From the NCBI RefSeq assembly GCF_900104775.1, contig NZ_FNSA01000003.1:930001-994000 (forward strand): a stretch of 64,000 bases of DNA. The letters run 5' to 3'. The stretch comes from Tsukamurella tyrosinosolvens. Its GTDB lineage: Bacteria > Actinomycetota > Actinomycetes > Mycobacteriales > Mycobacteriaceae. Positions 16,122 to 24,251 of this stretch are shown here, in pieces. The notes beneath the pieces are model-generated. The model saw nothing but the letters and a program-made list of their open reading frames with translations. It did no database searches and had not been told where the DNA came from. The first letter of the stretch is position 1. Every line of letters begins with the position of its first letter. The position numbers were made by a program, and so were the translations under genes.

Positions 16122-17468
16122 ATGAATCGCAAGGCAACTCCTTTCATCGCTCTGGTCGCCGCGGCGACAGTCGCCGTTGCGCCCGCCGCCGGAGCCGCTG
16201 CCGCGACCGCGGCACCGGCGGTCCACGCGGCCGGGACCGCCGCGCCGTCACCCGCGCAGGTTCTGCAGACCGTCTCCGGCGCAACCGGCGCGGCTACCCT
16301 CCCCGCCGGGCTGACTTCGGCGGCTCGGGCGACCGAGGTCGCGCCCCTGGTCGTCGTCACCGACGAGTCCGCGAAGGCGGGTGCGGCCGCCGCCGGAGTG
16401 TCTGCCACCTCCGAACCCGTCGCTCTTTCGTCGGTTCCGGCGTCGGTGCAGTCCGCGCTCGACATCGCGGGCCTCCCCGTCGCCGCCGTGTGGCGGGTTT
16501 TCCAGACCGGCAACGGTATCTACACCGTCTTCTACAAGCTCGCGTTCAACACCATTCCGAACGCGCTGTTGAAGGGCCAGTGGGGCTCGATCCCGACCGC
16601 CTTCGAGACCGCTGTCAAGGATTCGCTCACCTGGATCACGACCGGCGCCGGCCCGAAGGCGCCGGATACGGGGACCACCCCCAAGGCCACCGTCCCGGCC
16701 GCGCCGTCGGTCACGGCGGTACCCTCGGTGGTCACGAATGCACTGAACGTCGCAGGTATCCCGGTCGCGACTGCGTGGGCGACGTTCCAGGCTGCGAACA
16801 CGGTGTACACGAACTTCACCAGCCTCGTGTCGACCGTGCCGAACGCACTCATCTCCGGCAACTGGGGCAAGATCCCCACCCTGGTGATCGACGCGGTCGC
16901 CAAGTCGATCACGACGATCGCCGATTTCCCGGGGGCGCAGATCAAGGCGGCTTCGGAAAAGATCGAGAAGCTGATCGCGTCGTTGACGCCGCCTGCGGCG
17001 ACGCCGGCCACTACTGGCGCCGACGCGCTGTCGGTGACGCGGACCGCCGCGGCGACCGAAGAGGATTCGGTCACGACCTCCGTTGCTGACAAGACTGCTG
17101 ATTCGCAGAAGCCTGCTTCTCAGGCGGTCGTGGAGACCTCCAAGCCCGCTGCTGAGCAGACCAAGCCGGTCGTCGCGGCCGAGACCGCCGGGCCCGCTGC
17201 GGAGCCCTCCAAGCCGGTGGCGACGGAGCCGGTCGCCGAGCCCGTGAAGCCGGTGGAGACGACCGTCGGCGAGGTGGAGGCGTCGCCTGCGAAGGCGGTC
17301 GATGCCGCACCGGCGGAGAGCAAGCCCATCGCGGAGGCGACGAGCGCGAAGGATTCGGCGCCCGCGACCGACGCTGCTGCGCCGGAGTCGAAGCCTGCTG
17401 CATCCGAGCCCGCGGCCGCCGAGACGGTCGAGACGACCGAGTCTGCGGAGGGCGCCGGATCGAAGTAG
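16122..17468 (+). CDS. Secreted protein with two internal ~67-aa repeats and Pro/Ala/Glu/Lys tail
   Basis: 448 residues with a signal peptide (residues 1-~36, cleavage near AVHA). Two tandem homologous units, about residues 105-172 and 201-267, share the pattern V(P)xxVxxALxxAGxPVAxxWxxFQxxNxxYTxF...PNALxxGxWGxIPTxxxxAV. The last ~130 residues are a low-complexity Glu/Lys/Pro/Ala tail without a membrane anchor. I do not recognise the family. Being set between porin genes suggests an outer-layer or periplasmic role; that is inference. AAGGAAG precedes the start and a strong terminator follows. Confidence 0.8.
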   Translation: MNRKATPFIALVAAATVAVAPAAGAAAATAAPAVHAAGTAAPSPAQVLQTVSGATGAATLPAGLTSAARATEVAPLVVVTDESAKAGAAAAGVSATSEPVALSSVPASVQSALDIAGLPVAAVWRVFQTGNGIYTVFYKLAFNTIPNALLKGQWGSIPTAFETAVKDSLTWITTGAGPKAPDTGTTPKATVPAAPSVTAVPSVVTNALNVAGIPVATAWATFQAANTVYTNFTSLVSTVPNALISGNWGKIPTLVIDAVAKSITTIADFPGAQIKAASEKIEKLIASLTPPAATPATTGADALSVTRTAAATEEDSVTTSVADKTADSQKPASQAVVETSKPAAEQTKPVVAAETAGPAAEPSKPVATEPVAEPVKPVETTVGEVEASPAKAVDAAPAESKPIAEATSAKDSAPATDAAAPESKPAASEPAAAETVETTESAEGAGSK

Positions 17469-17484
17469 CTCGCGCCCGGCACAT

Positions 17485-17518
17485 AGGATCGCCCGCCCCG
17501 CTCGGGGTGGGCGATCCT
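17485..17518 (+). terminator. Strong terminator after the repeat-containing secreted protein
   Basis: 15-bp stem (17485-17499 with 17504-17518, one G-T pair), GCTC loop, then GTGTTTTG. Starts 16 bases past the stop codon. Confidence 0.85.
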
Positions 17519-17690
17519 GTGTTTTGCGGCTCGAAATCCCCCGGAGTCCGCCGGGAGGTGCCTATCCTGTTACAGCTTCCCGTCAGTGTTAACTCAGTGT
17601 TTCCACGGGCGGTTTGGGCGATTTCCGGCTGGTAGTTTTCCTTCTCAATCGCGGGCGAAGCTCAGCCGGCGTACTGAAAGGACTGGGTAC

Positions 17691-18398
17691 ATGACCCTGA
17701 GAATCTCCCTCGCGGCAGCGGCGTTCGCCGCAGCAGGCGCGCTAACCGTTGGGCTGCTCACCCCCGCTACCGCGGCGGCTGACACCGTGATCCCGCTGCG
17801 TGACTCCGTGAAAACCGTCAAAGCCGGTTCCAGCACGATCACCATTACGGTTAAGGGCCAGCGCGCCAAGCTCTCCCCGGGAATGGTTGCTTTGCCGACC
17901 ACGCGGAACGCGTGGGTGTCGGGCGTCGTGAGCGCCAAGATCAATGGGGCAGACGCGGACGGCGGATCGATCGAGGCCGGGTATGCCGTCGGCTGCCAAA
18001 TCGATGTCGGTGATGCGAGTATCGACCTCGGTGCGGGCGCTGAAACCGGCGCGACCTTCAATGACCCCGACAAGGGGACGGGGGTATCGCCGTCCGTGAG
18101 TGGTACGACCGGTGGGTCGATCAAGCTCGCCGCCGGATCCGTCGGCACGCAATCGCTCACGTACGACCGCTCGACCTGGCCCAAGCCGGGCGACGAGGTC
18201 GCGCCTGACTGGTATGCGCCGTCGACGAGCTTCGACTTCACAGGCTCAAGCGGCAGCTTCACTTACAGCGACCAGACCATCGGTGTGGACGGTTGCGCTG
18301 GCTACGCGCAGGCCCGTCTGTACGTCATCGTCAAGGCTCAGGTCGGCGACTCCAAGAACACCGTGATCCTCTGGGGCGACCGCTTCACCCTCGGCTGA
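17691..18398 (+). CDS. MspA-family outer-membrane porin
   Basis: 235 residues from ATG 17691, chosen because AAAGGA lies 8 bases upstream and a signal peptide follows (cleavage near TAAAD, residue 30). Close paralogue of the 15254 porin: KLSPGMVALPTTRNAWVSG, EAGYAVGCQIDVG, TGGSIKLAAGSVGTQ and GCAGYAQARLYVIVKAQVG are shared. It contains a few AT-ending codons (ACG GTT, CTA ACC) less usual in this window. It has its own leader and a terminator on each side, so it is expressed separately from porins 1 and 2. Confidence 0.93.
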   Translation: MTLRISLAAAAFAAAGALTVGLLTPATAAADTVIPLRDSVKTVKAGSSTITITVKGQRAKLSPGMVALPTTRNAWVSGVVSAKINGADADGGSIEAGYAVGCQIDVGDASIDLGAGAETGATFNDPDKGTGVSPSVSGTTGGSIKLAAGSVGTQSLTYDRSTWPKPGDEVAPDWYAPSTSFDFTGSSGSFTYSDQTIGVDGCAGYAQARLYVIVKAQVGDSKNTVILWGDRFTLG

Positions 18399-18430
18399 CG
18401 GGGCCGACGCGCACTCGTCGAACTTGCGCA

Positions 18431-18463
18431 GAAGCCGGTCTCCCTTGTTGGGAGGCCGGCTTC
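18431..18463 (+). terminator. Terminator after porin 3
   Basis: 14-bp stem GAAGCCGGTCTCCC (18431-18444)/GGGAGGCCGGCTTC (18450-18463), loop TTGTT. Its stem sequence is close to that of the terminator at 18987-19021. Confidence 0.8.
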
Positions 18464-18592
18464 GTCATTGTCGGCGGATCCGGCCGGAACAGTCTTTCCG
18501 TCACTGCGACGGCGATTTCACGATCCCATCGCGGGCGAGCGAGGTAAAAGCTAAGCTAGCGTCGGTAAATACACGCCCTGTGGAGGTGGCTC

Positions 18593-18880
18593 ATGAAAAA
18601 GGCACTGATCTCGTCGGGAGTCGCTGTCGTCCTGGCCGTTGGGGGTGCGGTGGGAGCGGCGCCTGCTGCGAACGCCAGCGGCCCGTGCACTCTCAAGACC
18701 ATGGTGACCGGCCATTGGGAGCCGTCCAAGTCTTCCCCGTCGACGACTTTGTGGCCGGGCACCAAGGTCGACGTAAGCATGTTTACGGAGACAAACAACG
18801 AAGGCACGTGGACGCCGCTAGTTGATGGTGCGTTCAAGCACTACGTTCTCGATTTCTGGGAGTTCGGTAGCTGCGAGTAG
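18593..18880 (+). CDS. Small secreted protein, function unknown
   Basis: 95 residues with a clear signal peptide (MKKALISSGVAVVLAVGGAV, cleavage after NAS-like ANAS). The ~65-residue mature part begins GPCTLKTMVTGHW and ends FGSCE, so its two cysteines could form one disulphide. It is rich in Trp and Thr. GGAGGT lies 8 bases before ATG. GC is lower than in its neighbours. It follows the porin group and may be another envelope protein; no family recognised. Confidence 0.7.
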   Translation: MKKALISSGVAVVLAVGGAVGAAPAANASGPCTLKTMVTGHWEPSKSSPSTTLWPGTKVDVSMFTETNNEGTWTPLVDGAFKHYVLDFWEFGSCE

Positions 18881-18986
18881 CGTCGCCCATTGGTCAGTAG
18901 ATTCTCGTCGGTCCGGGTGATGGCTGAGTTTGATGCCGCGGCGGTGGAGCCGAACGTGAACTGATGGCACCGTCGGACCCCGAAAC

Positions 18987-19021
18987 GAAAGCCGGCCTCC
19001 CCAACAGGGGAGGCCGGATTC
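18987..19021. terminator. Bidirectional terminator before mscL 3' end
   Basis: Core stem GCCGGCCTCCCC (18991-19002) with GGGGAGGCCGG (19007-19017), AACA loop, extended by GAA/TTC. It sits between the small secreted gene and the convergent mscL. Confidence 0.8.
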
Positions 19022-19035
19022 GTCGTTCCTGGGGG

Positions 19036-19506
19036 TCAGACCTGCGGCTTCTGCGAGGGGAACTGCCCCGTGGGCGGAAGCTCGGTGACCGAGTGCGCGC
19101 CGCCCTGCGGCTGCGCGGCCTGCGCGGCGAGAAGGTCGCGGATCTCGACGAGCACGTCCACCTCGTCCTCGGTGGCCGGACCGCTCGCGCGCTTCTTCAG
19201 CGTCTCGTACGGCAGGATCAGCACGAAGTAGACGACGGCCGCCACGAGGACGAAGTTGATGCCCGCCGTGATCACCGCGCCGAGGTCGATGACCGTGCCC
19301 TCGACGGGCTTGCCATCGGCGGTCTTCCTCAGCGCCCACGCGAGGCCCTGCACGTTCTGGTCGCCGCCGATGGAGGCGATGAGCGGCTGCACGATGTGCT
19401 CGGTGAACGCGGTGACGATCGCCGTGAACGCGGCGCCGACGACAACGGCGACCGCGAGGTCCAGCACGTTGCCCTTGAGGAGGAAATCCTTGAATCCCTT
19501 GAGCAT
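19036..19506 (-). CDS. mscL: Large-conductance mechanosensitive channel MscL
   Basis: 156 residues from the ATG at 19506 (AAGGAC upstream). N-terminal MLKGFKDFLLKGNVLDLAVAVVVG is the S1 helix and first membrane span with the glycine-rich gate of MscL; the second span is ITAGINFVLVAAVVYFVLILPYE, followed by a charged cytoplasmic helix. It forms a pentameric channel that releases solutes on hypo-osmotic shock. Sits at the Rv0985c position. The ~30-residue Pro/Gln-rich tail is longer than in E. coli MscL. Confidence 0.95.
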   Translation of the reverse strand: MLKGFKDFLLKGNVLDLAVAVVVGAAFTAIVTAFTEHIVQPLIASIGGDQNVQGLAWALRKTADGKPVEGTVIDLGAVITAGINFVLVAAVVYFVLILPYETLKKRASGPATEDEVDVLVEIRDLLAAQAAQPQGGAHSVTELPPTGQFPSQKPQV

Positions 19507-19575
19507 GATCGAGTGTCCTTCGTGAGGTTGTAACGCCAGTGACGCGTGATGCAATTTCGGACTTATGCTAGCCGT

Positions 19576-20100
19576 ATGAATCGAATCCGCGCAGTGGACG
19601 CGGGCGTTTCGGCCGGTGTGATCTTGGTCGTCGGCGGCCTCGCCGCGGGGTGGTTCGGGATCGAACGCGCTGTGCCGACGCCGCAGACGCCCGTCGCCGA
19701 CCACGCCTATCGCGTCGGGAACGAGTACGCCGGAGTCGATTTCCGCGCACCGTCGGGCTGGGACAAGGTGCCGTCGGGCAGGGCCGACGTGGTGCGCTTC
19801 GTCCACTCGAGCGGCAGCTCGCTCTCCGTGCGCCTCACCACCGGTCTGACCGATTTCGACACCGCCGCGCCGCGCCGCCTGCGCGAGTTCGAGGCGGGCG
19901 GCGTCGACGCGCGCTTCACCGGCGACCTCCGCGACGCGCAGTTCACCGGCCGCAGCTGTACCGCCACGGGCGGCGGCCGGGCGGGGGAGTGCGCGGTCGT
20001 CGGGCGGGACACGCTCCTGGTCACGGTCCTCACCCTGCGCCCGCCCGACGGTGCCGTGCCCGACCTGGCCGCGCTCGTGCGATCGATGCGGGAGGTCTGA
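19576..20100 (+). CDS. Membrane-anchored hypothetical protein
   Basis: 174 residues from ATG 19576 (an upstream in-frame ATG at 19546 is less likely). One N-terminal helix (VSAGVILVVGGLAAGWFGIE) then an extracytoplasmic domain: YAGVDFRAPSGWDKVPSGRADVVRF...SSLSVRLTTGL resembles the lipocalin-like or LpqN-type stress domains seen in many secreted actinobacterial proteins. Two cysteines (GRSC...GECAV) could pair. TATGCT just upstream could be a -10 box of a leaderless or near-leaderless transcript. It overlaps the PrsW-like gene by one base (TGATG). Confidence 0.7.
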   Translation: MNRIRAVDAGVSAGVILVVGGLAAGWFGIERAVPTPQTPVADHAYRVGNEYAGVDFRAPSGWDKVPSGRADVVRFVHSSGSSLSVRLTTGLTDFDTAAPRRLREFEAGGVDARFTGDLRDAQFTGRSCTATGGGRAGECAVVGRDTLLVTVLTLRPPDGAVPDLAALVRSMREV

Positions 20101-21098
20101 TGCGCGCGCGGATGACCACGATCTCCTTCTGGGTGTTCGCGGCAGGCCTGGTGTGCGGCGGCTACGTGCTCGCGCGCGACATGGTGCCGCGGTTCGCTGA
20201 GTCCGGCGCCGGACTCGCCGCGGCGCTGCCGATCATCGTGCTCGCGGCGGCCGCGATCGCGGTGATCATCTGGGCCCTCGACCGGTCCCACGCGCAGGTC
20301 CGCAGCGCGTGGGCACTCGCCTTCGCCTGGGGCGCGATCGGCGCCTGCGGGCTGTCGCTGCAGATCAACGGCTTCGCCTCCGACGCCGTGAACGACGTCC
20401 TCGACGATCCGGGCGCCACGCACTGGGGCGCCGCCCTCGTCGGCCCGCTCAACGAGGAGACGATCAAGGGGGCCGGCGTCGCGCTCCTCCTGGTGATGTT
20501 CCGCGACCGGCTGCGCCGCCCCCTGCAGATCTTCGCCGTCGGTGCCTTCGCGGGCCTCGGCTTCCAGGTGGTGGAGAACCTCACCTACGCCATCACCTTC
20601 GCGCTGAGGGACGCCCAGTCCGACGTCGCCGGCGCGCTCACCGTGACACTGCTGCGCGCGCTCTTCGGCTTCCAGTCGCACTGGGTGTACACCGCGTTCT
20701 TCGCGCTTGGCCTCGCACTGCTGCGCAGCCGCCTCGCGGCGGCCGCCCTGGCCGTGGCCCTGTCCTATCTTCTGCACTTCTGGTGGAACGCGCCCAGCGG
20801 CGACGACCCGATGATCGCGTTCGCGCTGATCCTGCTCAAGTGCGCCGTCACCCTCACCCTGCTGGGCGGTGCGTGGTGGTGGATGATCCTCGAGCAACGA
20901 CGGTGGCTGCAGGGCGCCATCCGTACCCCCGAAGCGGCGGAGCTCGCCCCACCCGCCGAACTCGCCACGCTGCCCACCCGCGCCCAGCGGCGCGCCGGCC
21001 AGCAGTACCTGCGCTACTACTACGGACCCGCGTACGCCGACGTCGCGCGGCAGCGGCAGGTCTGGTTGATCCGCGAGCTGACCTACCGCGTCGGCTGA
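20100..21098 (+). CDS. PrsW-family intramembrane metalloprotease
   Basis: 332 residues with about nine membrane helices. PrsW/RCE1-type catalytic marks: NEETIKG (E119/E120), FQVVEN (F155, E159) and HFWWNAP in a later helix. Family members cut membrane-bound proteins such as anti-sigma factors. Cytoplasmic C-terminal ~70 residues are Arg/Gln-rich with tyrosines. Translationally coupled to the membrane-anchored protein before it, which is an obvious candidate substrate or partner (inference). Confidence 0.85.
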   Translation: MRARMTTISFWVFAAGLVCGGYVLARDMVPRFAESGAGLAAALPIIVLAAAAIAVIIWALDRSHAQVRSAWALAFAWGAIGACGLSLQINGFASDAVNDVLDDPGATHWGAALVGPLNEETIKGAGVALLLVMFRDRLRRPLQIFAVGAFAGLGFQVVENLTYAITFALRDAQSDVAGALTVTLLRALFGFQSHWVYTAFFALGLALLRSRLAAAALAVALSYLLHFWWNAPSGDDPMIAFALILLKCAVTLTLLGGAWWWMILEQRRWLQGAIRTPEAAELAPPAELATLPTRAQRRAGQQYLRYYYGPAYADVARQRQVWLIRELTYRVG

Positions 21099-21150
21099 CG
21101 TCACCGGAATTCGGTTGTCCGAATCCGACGGGGCGGGAGAGGATCCCGGC

Positions 21151-21840
21151 ATGTTCTCCTCCGCCGTCGACGGCTACTGGCGCTCCGTGTTTTCCGGCCC
21201 GTACGCCGGCTCCCCGTTCCGCTACGTGGTAAGCCCCGGGCTGGAGGACGGGCTGCACCTCGCCACCCTCACGTCGCCCGACGGTGCCGTGGCCGCCGCC
21301 GCGACGCCCGCCGCCGCGGCGGCGATCGGACAGCCCGCGGACGCCTCCGCGCTCGACATCGCCCTCGCTGCGGCCGGGATGCGGCTGCACGGCGCCGACC
21401 ACGTCTTCTACCTGCCCGAGGCGAGCCACGCGGACCGTCGGGCACGAGGCCTGCACCCGGCCGTCCGCACGCTCGGCGGCGACGACCTCGCCGCGTTCCA
21501 CGCCTTCGAGGCGGCGGCATCGCGTGAGGACGTCGATGCGGCCCTGGTGGACCTCGACGACGACCTCGCGGTCGGCGTGTTCGACGGTGACCGCCTGGTC
21601 GCCGCCGGAAGCTCCTACCCGTTCCGCGGCTCGAACCTGTGGGACCTGGGCGTGCTCACGCTGCCCGCGTCCCGCGGCAGGGGCTACGCGCTCGCAGTGG
21701 TGAACGCGCTGGCGCAGGCGGCGTTCGAGGCGGGTGGCGAGCCGCAGTACCGCTGCCAGACCGACAACGCGGCGTCGATCGCGCTCGCCGGGACGGCGGG
21801 CTTCGTGCGGTTCGGCGACTGGGACGTCGTCGAGCGCTGA
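21151..21840 (+). CDS. GNAT-family N-acetyltransferase
   Basis: 229 residues from ATG 21151, preceded by GGAGAGG; a TTG at 21115 is the alternative. The acetyl-CoA loop is ASRGRGYALAVVNALAQ, following the strand LWDLGVLTLP, and the C-terminal TDNAASIALAGTAGFVRFG is the typical GNAT finish. The N-terminal ~120 residues are a second, degenerate domain. Substrate unknown. Confidence 0.8.
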   Translation: MFSSAVDGYWRSVFSGPYAGSPFRYVVSPGLEDGLHLATLTSPDGAVAAAATPAAAAAIGQPADASALDIALAAAGMRLHGADHVFYLPEASHADRRARGLHPAVRTLGGDDLAAFHAFEAAASREDVDAALVDLDDDLAVGVFDGDRLVAAGSSYPFRGSNLWDLGVLTLPASRGRGYALAVVNALAQAAFEAGGEPQYRCQTDNAASIALAGTAGFVRFGDWDVVER

Positions 21841-21842
21841 CC

Positions 21843-22475
21843 TCACCGGAACACCACCGACAGTGGGGAACTGAGGGCCGCGGCCGCCACCGCGTGCGCC
21901 TCCGCCTCCGACATCGCGAGCATCGCGGTGCGGGCCTGCTGCCGCGTGGCCTGCGGGGCCGCGGCGACCGCCACCGTCGCCGAGCGGGCCAGCACGGCGG
22001 GGGAGTCGTCCTTGCGCTGCGCCACCACGTCGACCACGTCGCCCGCGCGGAGCAGGTCCATCGTCGCCGAGTCCTGCAGCGAGACCGGGACCAGGCGGGA
22101 ACCGGGGCGGATGTGCCCGGCGGTGCGATCGGTCAGGACCCGACGTCCGGTGAGGATCTCGCCCGCGCCCACCGGACCCGTCACCGACCGGCCGACGGCA
22201 TCGTCGGGCCCGGTCAGCGCGTCCTGCGGGGCGAGCTCGGCCGGTACGGTGCGCACCGCGAGGTCCGCACCGGTGAGCCGGCCGCCCGGCCCCAGTTCCC
22301 GCGCGGCCACCAGGACCTGCGCCTGCGGCCCGCTCGGACGGCTGGTGAGCGCCACGATCAGAGCCAGCACGGCGAGCGCCGCGGCGGCGGACCGTCGGGC
22401 CGTCAGGGTGCGCGCCCACCCGGGCCGCAGCGCGGCGCGGATCCGTTCCGCCCCGGTCGGTTGCAAGGAGTCCAT
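21843..22475 (-). CDS. SAF-domain membrane protein (CpaB/RcpC-like, Rv0990c position)
   Basis: 210 residues. A basic cytoplasmic N-terminus, one membrane helix (AAAALAVLALIVALTSR), then a SAF domain: VLVAARELGPGGRLTGADLAVRTVP and GEILTGRRVLTD, a pattern shared with CpaB/FlgA assembly proteins. LRAGDVVDVVAQ follows. No pilus genes surround it, so a Flp pilus role is not supported; it could be a general cell-wall SAF protein. Confidence 0.75.
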   Translation of the reverse strand: MDSLQPTGAERIRAALRPGWARTLTARRSAAAALAVLALIVALTSRPSGPQAQVLVAARELGPGGRLTGADLAVRTVPAELAPQDALTGPDDAVGRSVTGPVGAGEILTGRRVLTDRTAGHIRPGSRLVPVSLQDSATMDLLRAGDVVDVVAQRKDDSPAVLARSATVAVAAAPQATRQQARTAMLAMSEAEAHAVAAAALSSPLSVVFR

Positions 22476-22488
22476 GCCCGGAGGCTAC

Positions 22489-22513
22489 GACGGTGCCGCA
22501 CCCCCGCACCGTC
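22489..22513. repeat. 8-bp inverted repeat built from the octamer GACGGTGC
   Basis: GACGGTGC (22489-22496) and GCACCGTC (22506-22513), 9-base spacer, just upstream of the SAF gene and downstream of the thioesterase stop. Could be a terminator or operator; it is also two facing copies of the over-represented octamer. Confidence 0.45.
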
Positions 22514-22564
22514 GGAGATCGGGCGCCTGTGGATAACCCCGAACCTGTGGAGGAACGCCCCCGA

Positions 22565-23368
22565 TCAGGCCTTCGGATCCTTGTAGTAGACGATCTGATG
22601 CGTGGTCGCCAGCAGGGTGCCGTTCCGGCCCCAGAGCTGGCCGTACTGGTCGAAGTGACCGTGGCCGAACCGGGCCGCGCGGGCCGTGGCGAGCAGGTGG
22701 TCGGCGCCCTGCTGCTCGAGTTCCGCGGGGCTCGCGTGGAAGTACGTCGTCAGCGAGATCGTGCCCGCCGGGACGTACGTTCCGCGGCGCAGGAAGACCC
22801 GCGGGAAGAAGGAGTCGGAGATCGACGCGAGCGCGGGATAATCCAGCGGGCGCGCGGGCTTGTCGCGCAGCCACATGGTGGTCGTCGAACCGTCCTGCGG
22901 GCCGTCCATCTCGAGGCTGCCCTCGACGAAACGGGTCTCGTAGTTCTTCGCCCACTCGACGAACTCCGGCATGGACAGCTCGGCGTAGCCCTCGGGGCCC
23001 TGCACGGGCGGGAAGGCGAGCTCGGTGTCGCTCCAGGTGTCGCGGCGGGTGCCGAACACCGCGGTACCGGAGGCGACGGCACCGTCGCCCTGGCTGATGA
23101 CGTACGTGAAGTGCTGGTTGGTGCGATTCGTGCGCAGCACGGTGATCGCGACGTCCCAGGCGCCGTCCTTGATCGGGGCGGCGAAGTTGAGCGTGAGGCT
23201 CAGGGGGTGGCCCTGCGCCTCGGGATGCGCCTGCAGCGCGGCGACGACGGTGGCGGCGGTGATCCCGCCGAACGGCCCGACCATGTTGTTGTAGGCCGGG
23301 TGCGTCTGCGCGCGGAAACCGCCGTCGATCGGCTCGAGGGCCGTCGCCTCGTCGAAGGCGTGGGTCAC
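22565..23368 (-). CDS. TesB-like acyl-CoA thioesterase
   Basis: 267 residues, two hotdog units: N-terminal AYNNMVGPFGGITAATVVAALQ with LSLTLNFAAPIKDGAW, and a C-terminal half with ISDSFFPRVF and GHGHFDQYGQLWGRNGTLLATTHQIVYYKD. The family hydrolyses acyl-CoA. GTG start overlapping the stop of the zinc-ribbon gene by 4 bases (GTGA), so the two are one operon and the thioesterase would also fall under the CIRCE control. Confidence 0.85.
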   Translation of the reverse strand: MTHAFDEATALEPIDGGFRAQTHPAYNNMVGPFGGITAATVVAALQAHPEAQGHPLSLTLNFAAPIKDGAWDVAITVLRTNRTNQHFTYVISQGDGAVASGTAVFGTRRDTWSDTELAFPPVQGPEGYAELSMPEFVEWAKNYETRFVEGSLEMDGPQDGSTTTMWLRDKPARPLDYPALASISDSFFPRVFLRRGTYVPAGTISLTTYFHASPAELEQQGADHLLATARAARFGHGHFDQYGQLWGRNGTLLATTHQIVYYKDPKA

Positions 23369-23619
23369 GAGCTGGTGGCCTTGTCGACCTTCGTCGCCGT
23401 GTCCGACTTCTTCTCCGACTTGGCCGTCGTATCGGCCTTGGAGCTGCGGGAATCGGTGCGGTAGAAGCCGCTGCCCTTGAAGACGACGCCGACGGAGTTG
23501 AACAGCTTCCGCAGCGGGCCGCCGCAGTTGGGGCACACGGTCAGCGGATCGTCGGAGAAGGACTGGACGGCGTCGAAGGCCTCGCCGCACTCCTTGCACT
23601 GATACGAATAGGTAGGCAC
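23365..23619 (-). CDS. FmdB-type zinc-ribbon protein, Ruc-like redox chaperone
   Basis: 84 residues. Zinc ribbon at residues ~3-33 with two CxxC pairs (YQCKECGEAF, TVCPNCGGPL); the C-terminal ~35 residues are a disordered Ser/Lys/Thr tail. This is the architecture of Rv0991c (Ruc), reported as an oxidation-activated chaperone that works with DnaK. GTG start with GAGGGG upstream, and a CIRCE element 22 bases before it, which fits a heat-shock gene. Confidence 0.88.
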   Translation of the reverse strand: MPTYSYQCKECGEAFDAVQSFSDDPLTVCPNCGGPLRKLFNSVGVVFKGSGFYRTDSRSSKADTTAKSEKKSDTATKVDKATSS

Positions 23620-23640
23620 CTGTTGATTCTACCCCTCGAA

Positions 23641-23667
23641 TTAGCACTCCTGCGATTCGAGTGCCAA
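23641..23667. promoter_or_regulatory. CIRCE element (HrcA operator)
   Basis: TTAGCACTC (23641-23649), 9-base spacer, GAGTGCCAA (23659-23667): 17 of 18 arm positions match the CIRCE consensus TTAGCACTC-N9-GAGTGCTAA. It lies between the Ruc-like gene and the divergent TetR gene. HrcA binds CIRCE to repress groESL/hrcA-type heat-shock genes; in M. tuberculosis Rv0991c is reported in the HrcA regulon. Confidence 0.93.
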
Positions 23668-23692
23668 GGATGTGAGCGGATACGATACCGCT

Positions 23693-24244
23693 ATGACGGT
23701 TCCCTCACCTGCGCGGCGGATCGTGGACGCGGCACGCGAGGTGATCGCCGCGAACGGCATCCCCGGCGTCAGCATGGACCAGGTGGCGAAGCAGGCGCAC
23801 GTCTCCCGCAGCACGCTGTACCGGATCTTCCCCAACCGCGACCAGCTGATCGCCCGCGTCGTGGCCATCGAGATCCGCACGCTGCGCCGCAAGCTCGACA
23901 AGACGATCGTCGGGTACACGCCGCAGCAGACGCTGGTCGAGGTGTTCGTGCTGAGCATCGAGCAGGCCGAGTCGAACATGGCCGTGTCCAAGGTGCTGGC
24001 CGCCGAGCCCGAGTACTTCCTGCGCATCCCGCGCGGCGTGTGGGACCTGCTCATCCAGGGCATCGTGATCCGCCTGCGCAACTCCGGCGCCGAGCAGGAC
24101 TACGCCGACCTCTGCTCCGTGGTGGACCTCATGCTGCGGATCACGGGCTCCCTGCTCTCCAATTCGCCCACCGGCCTGGACATCAGCGACACCGCCGCCC
24201 TGCGCACCTACGGCGAGAAGTACATCTCCCGCCTCCTGGTGTGA
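23693..24244 (+). CDS. TetR-family transcriptional regulator
   Basis: 183 residues from ATG 23693. N-terminal helix-turn-helix IVDAAREVIAANGIPGVSMDQVAKQAHVSRSTLYRIFPNRDQLI is typical; the ligand domain is not assignable. Lies 26 bases from the CIRCE element and divergent from the Ruc-like gene, so HrcA could also affect it. Convergent with the cycloligase gene; a nested hairpin separates them. Confidence 0.88.
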   Translation: MTVPSPARRIVDAAREVIAANGIPGVSMDQVAKQAHVSRSTLYRIFPNRDQLIARVVAIEIRTLRRKLDKTIVGYTPQQTLVEVFVLSIEQAESNMAVSKVLAAEPEYFLRIPRGVWDLLIQGIVIRLRNSGAEQDYADLCSVVDLMLRITGSLLSNSPTGLDISDTAALRTYGEKYISRLLV

Positions 24245-24251
24245 CCGGCGC

